Shown: positions 19,364 through 28,449 of the stretch, in pieces | How positions within the stretch are numbered: the first letter of the stretch is position 1 | Layout: each line of letters opens with the position of its first letter | Source of the DNA: Dyadobacter subterraneus | Lineage (GTDB): Bacteria > Bacteroidota > Bacteroidia > Cytophagales > Spirosomataceae | Length of the DNA: 64,000 nt | Assembly (NCBI RefSeq): GCF_015221875.1 | Contig: NZ_JACYGY010000001.1 | Span: 4,690,501-4,754,500, forward strand | Direction: 5' to 3' | Notes under the pieces: generated by a model | Databases searched by the model: none | Told to the model about the DNA's origin: nothing | What the model saw: the letters and a program-made list of their open reading frames with translations, nothing else | Program-made: the position numbers and the translations under genes

Positions 19364-20506
19364 TTAACAAACAGTCAGCAAACAAAACATGTAAGAAAAT
19401 CTTGAACTTTCCGGAACGGCAAGTAGGATTTTTTCTCCTTTTTTCAATTTACCACTATTAAAAATTTCTTCAACCATCATATAAATTGAAGCAGCTCCCA
19501 CATTTCCCATCGTTGAAAGGTTCGTAAACCATTTTTCTTTTGGAACCGGGATACCATTTTCAATCAGGACGTCTTCAATTTTACTTTCAAAAAAGTAGCT
19601 TGAAATGTGCGGAAGGAAATAATCCACTTCGTTCATGTCAAATCCTTTTTTGTCTAATATCTGTTTCAGGTTATTAAAACCAAGTTTAACGATTTTCTCG
19701 CTTAACAGTTTCACATCCTGCTTGATACTAAAAATCGATTTATTGAAAATCTCTTCGTTTGAAAAATCCTTGAAACTTTTCAATGTACCATCTTCCTGTT
19801 TGTAGGCACCCATGTACATACATGCTTCCTCCTCATTTGCAAAAGAGCATCCATCGATCCATTCAATTTTCAAAGAATCTCCGGTTTCATTAGGTTTACC
19901 TTCAACTAAAAATGCGCCGGCACCGTCAGAAAGCATCCAGCGAAGAAAATCTTTGTCAAAAGAGACGTAAGGATTTTGTTCCAGACGGATCAGTTCCTGA
20001 ACTTCTTCCTCAAATGTATCGGCACGCAAAGAAGGTGAAAAACGCTCCGAAGCAACAGCAACGGCCTTTTCCTTATCTTCCAGTTTCACAGACATATACG
20101 CATATTTCAACGCATGCATCCCAGCGCAGCAAACCCCTGATGGCGAAACCACTTCAATTGTACCCGTTTCAGGAAGCCAGCCGTGTATCATCACACCATG
20201 CGAAGGCATAATCTGATCCGGACTGGAAGTACCCGCGCTCAACAAATCTATTTCTTTTAACTCCTCCGGATTTTCTGTAAAAAGCTGTCTAACCGCCTCA
20301 GAGGCCATTTCAGCATTCGTGTGTGTTGGAACACCTTCTTTTGTATATGCGTAATAGCGACTTTTTATTTTGTTATTTCTTAAAACAATCGCCTTTGATT
20401 TGGATGACTTTCCATTGATAAACCCCAGATACTCTTCCATTTCCTCATTGGCAACCGGCTCATTGGGAACAAACTTTGAAACCCTGGTAATAAATGCTTC
20501 TGACAT
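19364..20506 (-). CDS. darB: KAS-III-like ketosynthase DarB, dialkylresorcinol biosynthesis
   Basis: A 380-residue FabH-fold enzyme. In characterised systems DarB couples a beta-ketoacyl unit with a second acyl chain to form a cyclohexanedione, which DarA then oxidises to a dialkylresorcinol. The Cys-His-Asn triad is readable: Cys127 in VCCAGM, His300 in LPHISSYF and Asn335 in MGNVGAAS. The N-terminus ITRVSKFVPNEPVANEEMEE and the region SSKSKAIVLRNNKIKSRYY are characteristic of the Bacteroidota DarB group rather than housekeeping FabH. darA is immediately upstream (58 bp). Confidence 0.88.
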   Translation of the reverse strand: MSEAFITRVSKFVPNEPVANEEMEEYLGFINGKSSKSKAIVLRNNKIKSRYYAYTKEGVPTHTNAEMASEAVRQLFTENPEELKEIDLLSAGTSSPDQIMPSHGVMIHGWLPETGTIEVVSPSGVCCAGMHALKYAYMSVKLEDKEKAVAVASERFSPSLRADTFEEEVQELIRLEQNPYVSFDKDFLRWMLSDGAGAFLVEGKPNETGDSLKIEWIDGCSFANEEEACMYMGAYKQEDGTLKSFKDFSNEEIFNKSIFSIKQDVKLLSEKIVKLGFNNLKQILDKKGFDMNEVDYFLPHISSYFFESKIEDVLIENGIPVPKEKWFTNLSTMGNVGAASIYMMVEEIFNSGKLKKGEKILLAVPESSRFSYMFCLLTVC

Positions 20507-20564
20507 TGCAATAATAGTATTGATAATTAATAAGTTGATGCAGCTCTTGGTTTGACCAAACTAT

Positions 20565-21467
20565 TTAACTGACACCGTAATAGTATTCCTTCGATCTCTT
20601 GATTGATTTTTGTAAAAAGGGCGCAAAGAAAACGAAGTAAACAGATAGTATGATCGGTGATGCTACGAAAAGAGCGATCAACAGATAATAACTAAAAAGG
20701 TTTACATAAAACTTTCTTTTTTCAGGCGTCGTCCCCTTTTTCTTGATTAAGCTGGCCCAAACCCTGAAAATTTTCTTACCTCTCATTTCAATAAACCAGA
20801 TATCGGTAGGAATATCAATAAGTCCAAGAGATAAAAGTTTTTTCTGCAAACCGGTATAATCGTCGCTTTGCAATGCGGTTTGAACAATACTTCCGAATTT
20901 ATCTGCGCTCAAAATATCTTCCTGACTCACACCCGGAACTGGTAACAAATTCCATTTACGCTCTTTTTTACCAGTAAGCATCCAGTGAAAAATTGTTAAT
21001 ACACTGATCAAATTTGGTTCACGGTCCATCAGCGGCACATTACCAACTAAAATTCCACCCGCTTTTTTGATATATGCCTTAATACTTTCCTGCGAATTAA
21101 GCCACATATTCCGTCCGCCAATGACCGTTACAATCGGTGTATCCTTCATTTTTTTCTGAAAAACCGGATCCTGCAAAAGTGACGTAGTAGGTAACGAAGG
21201 TGATAAAAACCAGGGCTGATAACCCAGAATGATCAAATCATATTTTTCAGAAGCGTAATTTATCGGCTTTAAAGCAACTGCTTCTTCATTAACGCATTCA
21301 GGCATTGTATTATAAAACACGTCGCTTGTCCACGGAAATGCGATCGGTTTCACGGTTTCAATTTGTTTTCTCTCTATTTCAGCAGAATCAAACGGCAACA
21401 GGAAATTGTCGATTATCTCGTTCAATTGTCCTGATTGCGAATAATTAATGACAAGCACCTTTTTCAT
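20565..21467 (-). CDS. darA: Dialkylresorcinol condensing enzyme DarA-like
   Basis: A 300-residue protein with a flavodoxin-like beginning (VLVINYSQSGQLNEII), the segment FPWTSDVFYNTMPE, and one or two C-terminal membrane helices (about 265-290). This combination matches the Bacteroidota DarA family, in which DarA aromatises the DarB product to a 2,5-dialkylresorcinol, the lipid half of flexirubins. The hydrophobic tail suggests it works at the membrane. It is directly upstream of darB. The call rests on recognised family features and the pairing. Confidence 0.85.
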   Translation of the reverse strand: MKKVLVINYSQSGQLNEIIDNFLLPFDSAEIERKQIETVKPIAFPWTSDVFYNTMPECVNEEAVALKPINYASEKYDLIILGYQPWFLSPSLPTTSLLQDPVFQKKMKDTPIVTVIGGRNMWLNSQESIKAYIKKAGGILVGNVPLMDREPNLISVLTIFHWMLTGKKERKWNLLPVPGVSQEDILSADKFGSIVQTALQSDDYTGLQKKLLSLGLIDIPTDIWFIEMRGKKIFRVWASLIKKKGTTPEKRKFYVNLFSYYLLIALFVASPIILSVYFVFFAPFLQKSIKRSKEYYYGVS

Positions 21468-21505
21468 TCAACTATTTTATTCAGATTTTCAGTACTCAGA
21501 TGCAG

Positions 21506-21988
21506 TTATTGTAAGTCATCCATTTTCAAAACAGCCGAACTGGCTGCATAACCTTTTACTATTTTCTTCAATTCGGGATCAAAACTTTTAAAACCTTCCC
21601 CCACTGCTTTTTTATCCTCGTTCAGATTTTTATTATACTTTAAAATCTTCGGGGCGTGTTCCTGAACGGCTAGTCTTAAAAACCTGTATTCAGCATTTGA
21701 AGGCTTTTTGGCAATTTCATCTTCAAGTATACGTGCTCCCTTTTTAAAGGTTTTGATCTTATTATTAACACCCTTTACAAAATCAGCTTTTTTCATGTAA
21801 AGCGCACCCTGATATGCTAACGTCAGAGAAGATGATTTTTCTTTTTCCAGAATAGAAATCATCCCGTCAATTTCTTCCTCAGTTTTACCGGAAAAAGCTT
21901 TGTAAAACTCAGCTTTCTCAACTTCCTTACTCGCGAACGCCGAAAAAAGAATAATAAAGATAAAGCCAAAAAACGTGACTGGTTTCAT
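21506..21988 (-). CDS. Hypothetical exported protein in the DAR-type cluster
   Basis: A 160-residue protein with a cleavable-looking signal peptide (about residues 1-19, ending AFASKEVE). The rest is helical and lysine-rich, arranged like TPR-type helix pairs (LTLAYQGALYMKKADF). I know no named family. It sits 38 bp upstream of darA and 40 bp downstream of the methyltransferase gene, so it probably belongs to the same transcript. A periplasmic helper for product transfer is possible but not shown. Confidence 0.65.
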   Translation of the reverse strand: MKPVTFFGFIFIILFSAFASKEVEKAEFYKAFSGKTEEEIDGMISILEKEKSSSLTLAYQGALYMKKADFVKGVNNKIKTFKKGARILEDEIAKKPSNAEYRFLRLAVQEHAPKILKYNKNLNEDKKAVGEGFKSFDPELKKIVKGYAASSAVLKMDDLQ

Positions 21989-22028
21989 ATCAATACATTT
22001 TTCTTATCAATAGTGACAAAAACCGGAT

Positions 22029-23090
22029 CTAAATCTTCTTTTTGCATTCCAGAATTGTGTGATAACTATCGCCGATAAGCGGATACGTTTCAACCACCTC
22101 AAAACCTGCTTCCCGTACCAGGCTTTTCATTACCTCAATCCGGTACATTTTGCTGTTACCGTTGGCCATAATTGTGAAGTACAACGAGGTAGCAACCAGA
22201 CTAAAATGTGCCGCGGGGTAGTCCTGATTATCGAAAAACGGTTCAAGAATAAATAACCGCGTTTCCTCAGAAGCCGCCTGATAAGCATTTTTCAAGATAC
22301 TAAGAATTTCCTCTTTTGAAAAACAATCCAGGAACTGGCTCATCCAGATCACATCCGCGCCCTGGGGAATTTTCTGTTCCGTATCCAGCAAATTGATCGG
22401 ATAAAACTCAATCCTGTCGAGCAATCCTTTTTCAGTTGCATTTTGTTTGGCAACTCTGAGCTGAACGGGCAGATCCAGAATTTTGATTTTTACATCAGGA
22501 TCATGTGCACAGCACGCAAAAGACCATTTTCCGGTATTTCCACCTACATCAAAAATTGTACCTGTCTTTTTAGTGAAAACAATTTTCAAAGCCGACGGAA
22601 AGGCTCCGTCAGAATAATAATGGTCAAAATCAAACCAGGATTTTTTCGCAGGTTCAGGCAAAATTGAAAGACCTTCGTAGATTGTCGGCCAGTCTCCCAG
22701 CACTTTAAGTCCTTCCGGTTTGCCATTTCTGATACTGTCCGTCATGGCTTTTGCCCCCAGATAACATACGTCATTCATGAAATTGACGTTCACTTTTGTC
22801 ATTTCATCTTTTAAAAGAAAAAAACCGACTTTGGTAATTTTAACTTTTCCCTCGTCAAAACATTCCACAACGCCTAATATTTCGGCAGCTTCAATCAGCA
22901 GATCTACCCCGTATTCCGAGACATCCAGTTTTTCAATAATCGTCGAAATACTTACGCCTTTTCGGTGATTATTGATAAATTCAAGTATCCCTAAGTCTCT
23001 CAATGCAATGACAGACTGAAAATACATAGGTCCAAATGCTATTTTCTGTGCTTCATACTTGGCTTCAATAGCCGATAGTTCTTTTTTCAT
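22029..23090 (-). CDS. SAM-dependent O-methyltransferase (acetylserotonin/caffeate OMT-like)
   Basis: A 353-residue class I methyltransferase. The SAM-binding glycine loop is FDVGGNTGKWS (about 180-190), followed by the acidic residue in KILDLP (about 203-208). An N-terminal winged-helix dimerisation segment (about 15-95) precedes it, as in plant-type O-methyltransferases and polyketide tailoring enzymes. In a resorcinol/aryl-polyene setting the likely substrate is a phenolic hydroxyl; that is inferred from context. The downstream DUF218 gene begins 9 bp before its start region on the same strand, consistent with one operon. Confidence 0.85.
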   Translation of the reverse strand: MKKELSAIEAKYEAQKIAFGPMYFQSVIALRDLGILEFINNHRKGVSISTIIEKLDVSEYGVDLLIEAAEILGVVECFDEGKVKITKVGFFLLKDEMTKVNVNFMNDVCYLGAKAMTDSIRNGKPEGLKVLGDWPTIYEGLSILPEPAKKSWFDFDHYYSDGAFPSALKIVFTKKTGTIFDVGGNTGKWSFACCAHDPDVKIKILDLPVQLRVAKQNATEKGLLDRIEFYPINLLDTEQKIPQGADVIWMSQFLDCFSKEEILSILKNAYQAASEETRLFILEPFFDNQDYPAAHFSLVATSLYFTIMANGNSKMYRIEVMKSLVREAGFEVVETYPLIGDSYHTILECKKKI

Positions 23091-23098
23091 TGTACTAA

Positions 23099-23821
23099 TT
23101 AAGGTTCCTTACTCGAACCGGGTGCAGGTATCATCCGGTCTTTAAATCGTCTTCTGTATTTTTTCTTTTTTAAATCCTCTTCGTGCCAGATAATATATTT
23201 GCCCATCGTGCCCTTGAATCGCTGGAAAAAATTTTCCCTTGCTGATAATTTGACGAAGTCCTTTAACATCGCCGGACTGGCATCTATTTTCGGCTCGTAC
23301 AGATCGAGAATTTTCAATGTATCGATTACCGTAGGCAAAAGTGCAACAGGTATTTCAAATTTCCTCATAAACTTTCCCATGTAGCTGCTTTGGAAAGGAT
23401 CCGTAGCGAGGGCAATCTTCTTAAATCCAAGATCTTTTGCCAGCCGATAGGAATAGTAAACGTTTTCTGTACTGTGCTGCGCTTTTTCTTCTGTAAAAAT
23501 ATTTTTTGCGGGAATGCCCAGTGATTCAGCATAATAAGCCATCACTCTGCTTTCAATATAAGGAGTCGCGACCGCAGATCCTGAGAAAATTACATTTTTG
23601 GCGATCCCTTTTTTGTATAAATAATATGCCCAATGAATTCTCATTTTATGGACCATATCCCATTCTTTGCCCTGATAAGGAAAGCCAGGTACAATGATCA
23701 CGTCATATGGCTGAACCTTCAATCCTTTTTGATATGCCTTCTCTGCCGAACGATAAAATATCTTCGTACATCCTTGTAAAAAATAGGCAGTTAGCAGCAG
23801 CAAGATAAAAATTCTTTTCAA
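23099..23821 (-). CDS. YdcF/SanA family (DUF218) lipoprotein
   Basis: A 240-residue DUF218 protein. The core motifs DVIIVPGFPYQG (near 40), KNVIFSGSA (near 76) and the TEEKAQHSTENVYYS segment are typical. The N-terminus is a lipoprotein signal with lipobox LQGC at about 15-18. The start is a TTG at 23821: an in-frame TGA lies five codons upstream and no ATG precedes the signal peptide. DUF218 proteins are thought to act in envelope barrier or polysaccharide functions, without a settled reaction. It is cotranscribed with the methyltransferase gene. Confidence 0.8.
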   Translation of the reverse strand: MKRIFILLLLTAYFLQGCTKIFYRSAEKAYQKGLKVQPYDVIIVPGFPYQGKEWDMVHKMRIHWAYYLYKKGIAKNVIFSGSAVATPYIESRVMAYYAESLGIPAKNIFTEEKAQHSTENVYYSYRLAKDLGFKKIALATDPFQSSYMGKFMRKFEIPVALLPTVIDTLKILDLYEPKIDASPAMLKDFVKLSARENFFQRFKGTMGKYIIWHEEDLKKKKYRRRFKDRMIPAPGSSKEP

Positions 23822-23845
23822 AGTCCCGGACGATCAGTTAATTAA

Positions 23846-23888
23846 GAAGCTGTACATCTCCCCGTTTGAAAGAGCCATGTACAGCTTC
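23846..23888. terminator. Hairpin between cluster genes
   Basis: A perfect 12-bp stem (GAAGCTGTACAT at 23846-23857 with its complement at 23877-23888) and a 19-nt loop. On the minus strand it lies after the secreted protein gene ending at 23968 and just before the DUF218 gene, with only a weak U-run. It may partly terminate, or split the cluster into two transcripts. Confidence 0.5.
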
Positions 23889-23967
23889 TGATAGCAATAT
23901 TATTTTTTTATGTTAAAAATCAATACGTTATCAATTTAAAAACGAACTGATTTATTACAATCTAACA

Positions 23968-24594
23968 TTATTTTAATGTTTTACTCCACTGTTTGTAATA
24001 TTTGGAATCAATAGCTTTGTTGATTTTATAAACACCACCGGCCCAGTAATTACGGAAGCCAAAACCGCCTGCTGCTCCATCAACTCTTTCGGTATAAAGT
24101 ACTTTTTTAGATTTTAGATCAATAAATGTAACCCAGGCAAATAGCTTTTCAGCTTTTTTATTAAGACTTTCCACAACGTAAACAATACCAATTCCGTCTT
24201 TTACGCTTAGTGAATATTTGGAAACTGATTTCTTAACCTGATCTTCCGTGATCTTATAATCGTCTTCTGTGATGTTATCTTTCACCTCAGCCGATTCATT
24301 CAATTTAAGCATATCGGCAACCTTGGTTTCGTACATTTCAGGTTTTAATTTAAAAGCTTCCTGCAGAGAGAATTTTTTCGGTTCATATTCGATCAGGTTG
24401 TTCCAGCTTGCAAGATGCTGATTTTTAATAGCCACCGGATCAACGAAACCGGCGCGTCCGATGTATTTGGCCTGCGTAAAGTCTAAACCAAGAAAAGTCA
24501 ATTTGGCATTTCCGGCAAATAAATCAGATAAAGTTTGAGCAGAAGTCTGTCCGGCAAAAAATAATGCGACAACAAATAATAGTGATTTTCTCAT
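23968..24594 (-). CDS. Hypothetical secreted protein
   Basis: A 208-residue protein with a clear Sec signal peptide (about 1-19, ending in TSAQ). The mature part is mixed alpha/beta with many lysines and repeated references to KSKKVLYTERVDG-like beta hairpins near the C-terminus. I do not recognise a family. It is separated by 56 bp from a second secreted protein of similar length and composition, and the pair interrupts the DAR-type gene set on the same strand. Confidence 0.65.
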   Translation of the reverse strand: MRKSLLFVVALFFAGQTSAQTLSDLFAGNAKLTFLGLDFTQAKYIGRAGFVDPVAIKNQHLASWNNLIEYEPKKFSLQEAFKLKPEMYETKVADMLKLNESAEVKDNITEDDYKITEDQVKKSVSKYSLSVKDGIGIVYVVESLNKKAEKLFAWVTFIDLKSKKVLYTERVDGAAGGFGFRNYWAGGVYKINKAIDSKYYKQWSKTLK

Positions 24595-24650
24595 GACATT
24601 GAAATTTTTATAATGCTATTTAACCCTTTCAAAAGTAAGAATTATAACCT

Positions 24651-25259
24651 TTATTTTAATTTTTTATCAATAAACGCAGCCAGGACTTTTCCCGCTTTCG
24701 CATAGGATTCGGCGATACGTGTACCTGAATCAAAATCAAAGCCACCGAACTGTCCGCCAGGAACATTTGTCAAAACCATTTCTGCCACAGCTTTCTTTCC
24801 GGAGGTTTCAACCAGATCAATTTTGTAGTTCAAATAAGCATTTTTACGCATCACACCAACATTATAACCTGGTTCCAGATATGTAGTGTGAACAATGAAA
24901 GTATATTTGGCATCATTTCCCTGATTAACTTTCAATCCTTTATCTTCCAAACCTTTATTGAAAAGTTCTTCAAATTTCGGCTCGTATTTATTCTGACGAT
25001 CCGACACCCATGCTTTTTTCCATTCATCGCCCTTACCTGCTTCCTTGGCATTATATTCAGCAGATTTTTTATCAAGATATTCTTTTTCCGTAGCAAATTT
25101 GCCTACACCAAATTCAGAATAATCATATTGAACATTCACGATTTTTTGTCCGGCCAAAACATCAACATCGCCAGATCTCAAATCAACTCTTTGAGCGAAA
25201 CCTGTTTGAAAAGCAAAAAACAGAACTACTAAAAATGCGGTAAAAGTATTCTTTTTCAT
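24651..25259 (-). CDS. Hypothetical secreted protein
   Basis: A 202-residue protein with a Sec signal peptide (about 1-22, ending in GFAQ). The mature part begins RVDLRSGDVDVLAGQK, contains a charged helix (about 58-100) and ends with a beta-rich region (YTFIVHTTYLEPGYN) plus a helix. The layout resembles small periplasmic or outer-membrane-attached proteins, but I know no family name. It lies 28 bp downstream of the ligase gene, so it is probably cotranscribed. Confidence 0.65.
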   Translation of the reverse strand: MKKNTFTAFLVVLFFAFQTGFAQRVDLRSGDVDVLAGQKIVNVQYDYSEFGVGKFATEKEYLDKKSAEYNAKEAGKGDEWKKAWVSDRQNKYEPKFEELFNKGLEDKGLKVNQGNDAKYTFIVHTTYLEPGYNVGVMRKNAYLNYKIDLVETSGKKAVAEMVLTNVPGGQFGGFDFDSGTRIAESYAKAGKVLAAFIDKKLK

Positions 25260-25287
25260 ACTCAGGGGTGATTTTAATGATAAAAAA

Positions 25288-26547
25288 TCAAATATATATC
25301 AACTTTTCGGGTTTCCTTTTTTCCTGTTTGAATATCCGGTGATTTAATTCTTGAGCGGTTATAAATTTAAGTAAAGGTGTAACACGAAGCCTGGATTTGA
25401 ACAAAGAATGAAGTTTTTCCTTGAATAAAGGGGTTTCGAGATTCATGGTTAGCAGGATAGAAATCTCATCATTCCCGAACTCGTTTTTAGAAACAACCAC
25501 CTGATACAAATCCACTTCCGGCACCATATCCAGCACATCAAAAAGCGCCGGTGGAAAAATCGTTGTACCTTTAAATTTGATCATTTGCTGTTTTCTTCCA
25601 ACGACAGGGCCAAGTCTTGTAGACGATCGCCCGCATGCACAAGGTTCGTAATAAACATTACAAAGATCACCCGTTTTATAACGAAGCAAAGGCATTCCTT
25701 CAACGCCAAGCGTCGTCACGACAACTTCGCCCAATTCTCCTTCACCCACCCGTTTCCCCTCTTCGTCAACCACTTCCAGAATCAGCAGATCCGGGTTTAA
25801 ATGTCCACCTTTTCCTTCCTGACATTCCGTAAATGCCGCACCCATTTCTGTGGATGCATAGGTCGAATATAATTTCACATCCCACTGAGATGTGATTCGT
25901 TTTCCCAGTTCATTGTAAGTAAAATCAGGATTACGGATCGGCTCTCCGATGCACAAAATTGATCGGACTGAGGAGGATTTGAAGTCGATATTATTTTCCA
26001 AAGCGTAATCGATCAGCCTTGGAATAAAGGAAGGAATCGCGATAAGTACTGTTGGAGAAAAGCGCTGGATGGATTCCCATTGCAAAAAAGGTGCACCCGG
26101 ACCAACCCGGATCATGCCGGCACCCATTTTTCGCGCCCCCATCCAGTAAGCCAGACCAGCCATAAAACGCCGGTCGATTGTTGTCATTAACTGGTAAACA
26201 TCATCCTCAGAACCATTGGCACATTTGAAAGCTTCTGCCTCATTATTGGCCAACCTTTCAACATCCTGATCAGTAAGGTAAAATGCAACCGGATCACTTA
26301 ACGTACCAGAAGTTGTTACAAAATCGGCAATTCTACTTTTTGGAACACAAAGAAAATCATCGTTATAAAGTGCCAGATCATCTTTCGTTGTGAAAGGTAT
26401 TTTTGTTAAATCTTCAAATGTTTTTATCGTTTCAATATCAACTCCCGACTGTCCGAAAATGCGCTGGTAATATTTGGAATTTTTATTGAGATATCGAAGA
26501 ATATCGGTCAACTTGCTGCTTTGTAACGGACTGATTTCGGTTGTCAT
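25288..26547 (-). CDS. Phenylacetate-CoA ligase-like adenylate-forming enzyme
   Basis: A 419-residue ANL-superfamily ligase of the PaaK branch. It would activate an aryl or acyl acid as the adenylate and pass it to CoA or an ACP. Motifs seen are the P-loop-like TTSGTLSDP (about 78-86), YSTYASTEMGAAF (about 229-241), the ribose-binding YKTGD (about 290-294) and a C-terminal lobe that starts near KGTTIFP. A CACG pair may bind zinc. Similar ligases occur in flexirubin/aryl-polyene loci, where an aromatic starter must be activated. The actual substrate is unknown. Confidence 0.82.
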   Translation of the reverse strand: MTTEISPLQSSKLTDILRYLNKNSKYYQRIFGQSGVDIETIKTFEDLTKIPFTTKDDLALYNDDFLCVPKSRIADFVTTSGTLSDPVAFYLTDQDVERLANNEAEAFKCANGSEDDVYQLMTTIDRRFMAGLAYWMGARKMGAGMIRVGPGAPFLQWESIQRFSPTVLIAIPSFIPRLIDYALENNIDFKSSSVRSILCIGEPIRNPDFTYNELGKRITSQWDVKLYSTYASTEMGAAFTECQEGKGGHLNPDLLILEVVDEEGKRVGEGELGEVVVTTLGVEGMPLLRYKTGDLCNVYYEPCACGRSSTRLGPVVGRKQQMIKFKGTTIFPPALFDVLDMVPEVDLYQVVVSKNEFGNDEISILLTMNLETPLFKEKLHSLFKSRLRVTPLLKFITAQELNHRIFKQEKRKPEKLIYI

Positions 26548-26655
26548 AAATTGGGATAAGTCGTTTGGGCTGGAATATTTTTGGAAATATCCGGATTCAA
26601 AATTACCGTCTATTCAATGCAAAAGTTTTTAAAAAATCTGTCTTGCCAAAATCTG

Positions 26656-28341
26656 TCAAGATTTTTCTTTTTTACATTCTTCAATTTTCGCTTTGATCGC
26701 CAGCATTTCATTCTTTGAAGAAACCTCATGTTGTAAAGATTCCTCGTAATATCGGATGGCCTTTTCGTAGTTTTTTTTCTTCTGAAAATATTCACCCAAC
26801 GTCAGATACGTGACATAACTTTCGGGATTATTACTCACCATCGCATATTCATCTTTGGCACTTAACTTATAAGGAATGCCCAGCATCACATATTTATGGA
26901 TCTTTTGCTTCGTAACCTTGAAAGCTTCAAACCTCCGGTAAGCATCGGTTGTCAAAAATGGATCAGCGGCAATAGCAAGTGAATCAATGGCATGACAAGT
27001 TTCCGGGTGACTGAAAACGTCTTTCAAATCATAACAAATGAATGCACCAAGCTGATAAGGTGGCGTAGAAATCCAGACTTTTCTTTCCGACGGCTTGAAA
27101 ATAATTCCATGATGCGCAATCAATTGATTTAAGGATCTTGAATTGCCATAACCGATAAAAGTATCATTCACCCCCTCTTTATTCCGCAAAATATCAGCCG
27201 CTTCCTGCACATCCACCGGGTACGAACGCACCATAAGCTGATTCATTCTGTCAAAACGCGCTTTGGAATCTGTGTCGGCTATATTTTTTATATTGACCGA
27301 GTCTTTGATAAAAGCAGTTCCCTGATAATGATTTGCACAGACCAGATAGTCGGAACTTGAAGAATACAGGTCCATCTTCGTCGGTGATTTTTCAATAATG
27401 GCAGCTTTATTATCGTTTGCGGATCCGATCAAAAGTGATTCAGAAACAAAAGTATCACGTTTTTTTGCGATTGAATCTGCCTGCTCAATTGTGGCTGCAT
27501 ACTGCAAAATTTCTCTTGCCAGTAAAGAAATAGGTTCTTTTGCTCCGTAGGGAATATCTGATTTAGATGCGTTTAGAGTTACTGTAATTCCCTTTTCATT
27601 GATGCCGGAAACAACACCGGTAAGTCCGGCCCAGGAATAGGAAGCAAATTTATATCCTTTGTCAGGATTGATAAAAACGATCAGCTTGTCCTCTGCAAAG
27701 GCATCACCCATGTAAAAATCAAAATTTCGGCCAATCAACAAACTGGAATCAGCAGAAAGAGAATTTTTAACTGCAAAAGAAGTGCAGCCGACCATATTCA
27801 GATCCGTTAACGCGTGACCTATATCATGGGCTGCATGATAATTCAAAATCCGGTAATATTTAGGGCCGATGTAATTGAATTTGTCTGAAAAAGATTGGGA
27901 AACACCATAAATTTCCTGCAAGTTTTCATCCTGAATATACTTGTAGATATCCTTGTTAAACCAGGCTACAAAACCTTTTAGTATTTGAAGAAAAAACGCA
28001 TTGGGAATAATTTCCTTGATCTGGTCGACAAAATGGACTTCCTGTTTTTCCATTAGCTCCTTTGCCAGTACACCATAAATCAGACCTCGTTCATAAGGAC
28101 TTCCTTCAAGATACATTTCCCAAATGCCATATTTGTTTTTTTTCAGCCAGCAATTATCAACTTTGTAAGAATCCGGACCAAGCTGAACCCGTGTATAACT
28201 TTGAGGGGTTTTATTACTTGTTATCTTTGGCGCAGGCAGTTTGACGGCCCAGATAAAAAGGCCAAATACTAATCCTGCAACGAGAAGAATTACGATGAGT
28301 GATTTTAGTAACGTGCGTATTGATTTATTTTTGGGCCACAT
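26656..28341 (-). CDS. C45-family Ntn-hydrolase/acyltransferase with TPR tail
   Basis: Counted from the ATG at 28341 the protein has 561 residues; an upstream ATG at 28413 adds 24 residues of poor quality and is rejected. A membrane helix (about 9-33) anchors it. The acyl-CoA:6-aminopenicillanate acyltransferase (C45) domain covers about 60-450. Cys186 in MVGCTSF would become the catalytic N-terminal nucleophile after self-cleavage, and GRNFDFY follows as in the family. The end has TPR-like helices (YLTLGEYFQKKKNYEKAIRY). Family members form or cleave amide bonds of acylated compounds, so it may tailor the cluster product. It is divergent from the PPTase gene. Confidence 0.82.
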   Translation of the reverse strand: MWPKNKSIRTLLKSLIVILLVAGLVFGLFIWAVKLPAPKITSNKTPQSYTRVQLGPDSYKVDNCWLKKNKYGIWEMYLEGSPYERGLIYGVLAKELMEKQEVHFVDQIKEIIPNAFFLQILKGFVAWFNKDIYKYIQDENLQEIYGVSQSFSDKFNYIGPKYYRILNYHAAHDIGHALTDLNMVGCTSFAVKNSLSADSSLLIGRNFDFYMGDAFAEDKLIVFINPDKGYKFASYSWAGLTGVVSGINEKGITVTLNASKSDIPYGAKEPISLLAREILQYAATIEQADSIAKKRDTFVSESLLIGSANDNKAAIIEKSPTKMDLYSSSSDYLVCANHYQGTAFIKDSVNIKNIADTDSKARFDRMNQLMVRSYPVDVQEAADILRNKEGVNDTFIGYGNSRSLNQLIAHHGIIFKPSERKVWISTPPYQLGAFICYDLKDVFSHPETCHAIDSLAIAADPFLTTDAYRRFEAFKVTKQKIHKYVMLGIPYKLSAKDEYAMVSNNPESYVTYLTLGEYFQKKKNYEKAIRYYEESLQHEVSSKNEMLAIKAKIEECKKEKS

Positions 28342-28449
28342 ATAGCTGAAACGACAATTCGGGGCAAAATTTCTTGAATAACATTCAAACCGTGAAATAT
28401 CTCTGCAACGCATTCACCCCTTTTTCATTAACGTAAAATTACAAATTAA

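Noticed and set aside
28342-28413. N-terminal extension of the C45 hydrolase from ATG 28413
   Set aside because: The extra 24 residues put a Cys/Arg-rich stretch before the membrane anchor; the ATG at 28341 gives a normal anchor start.
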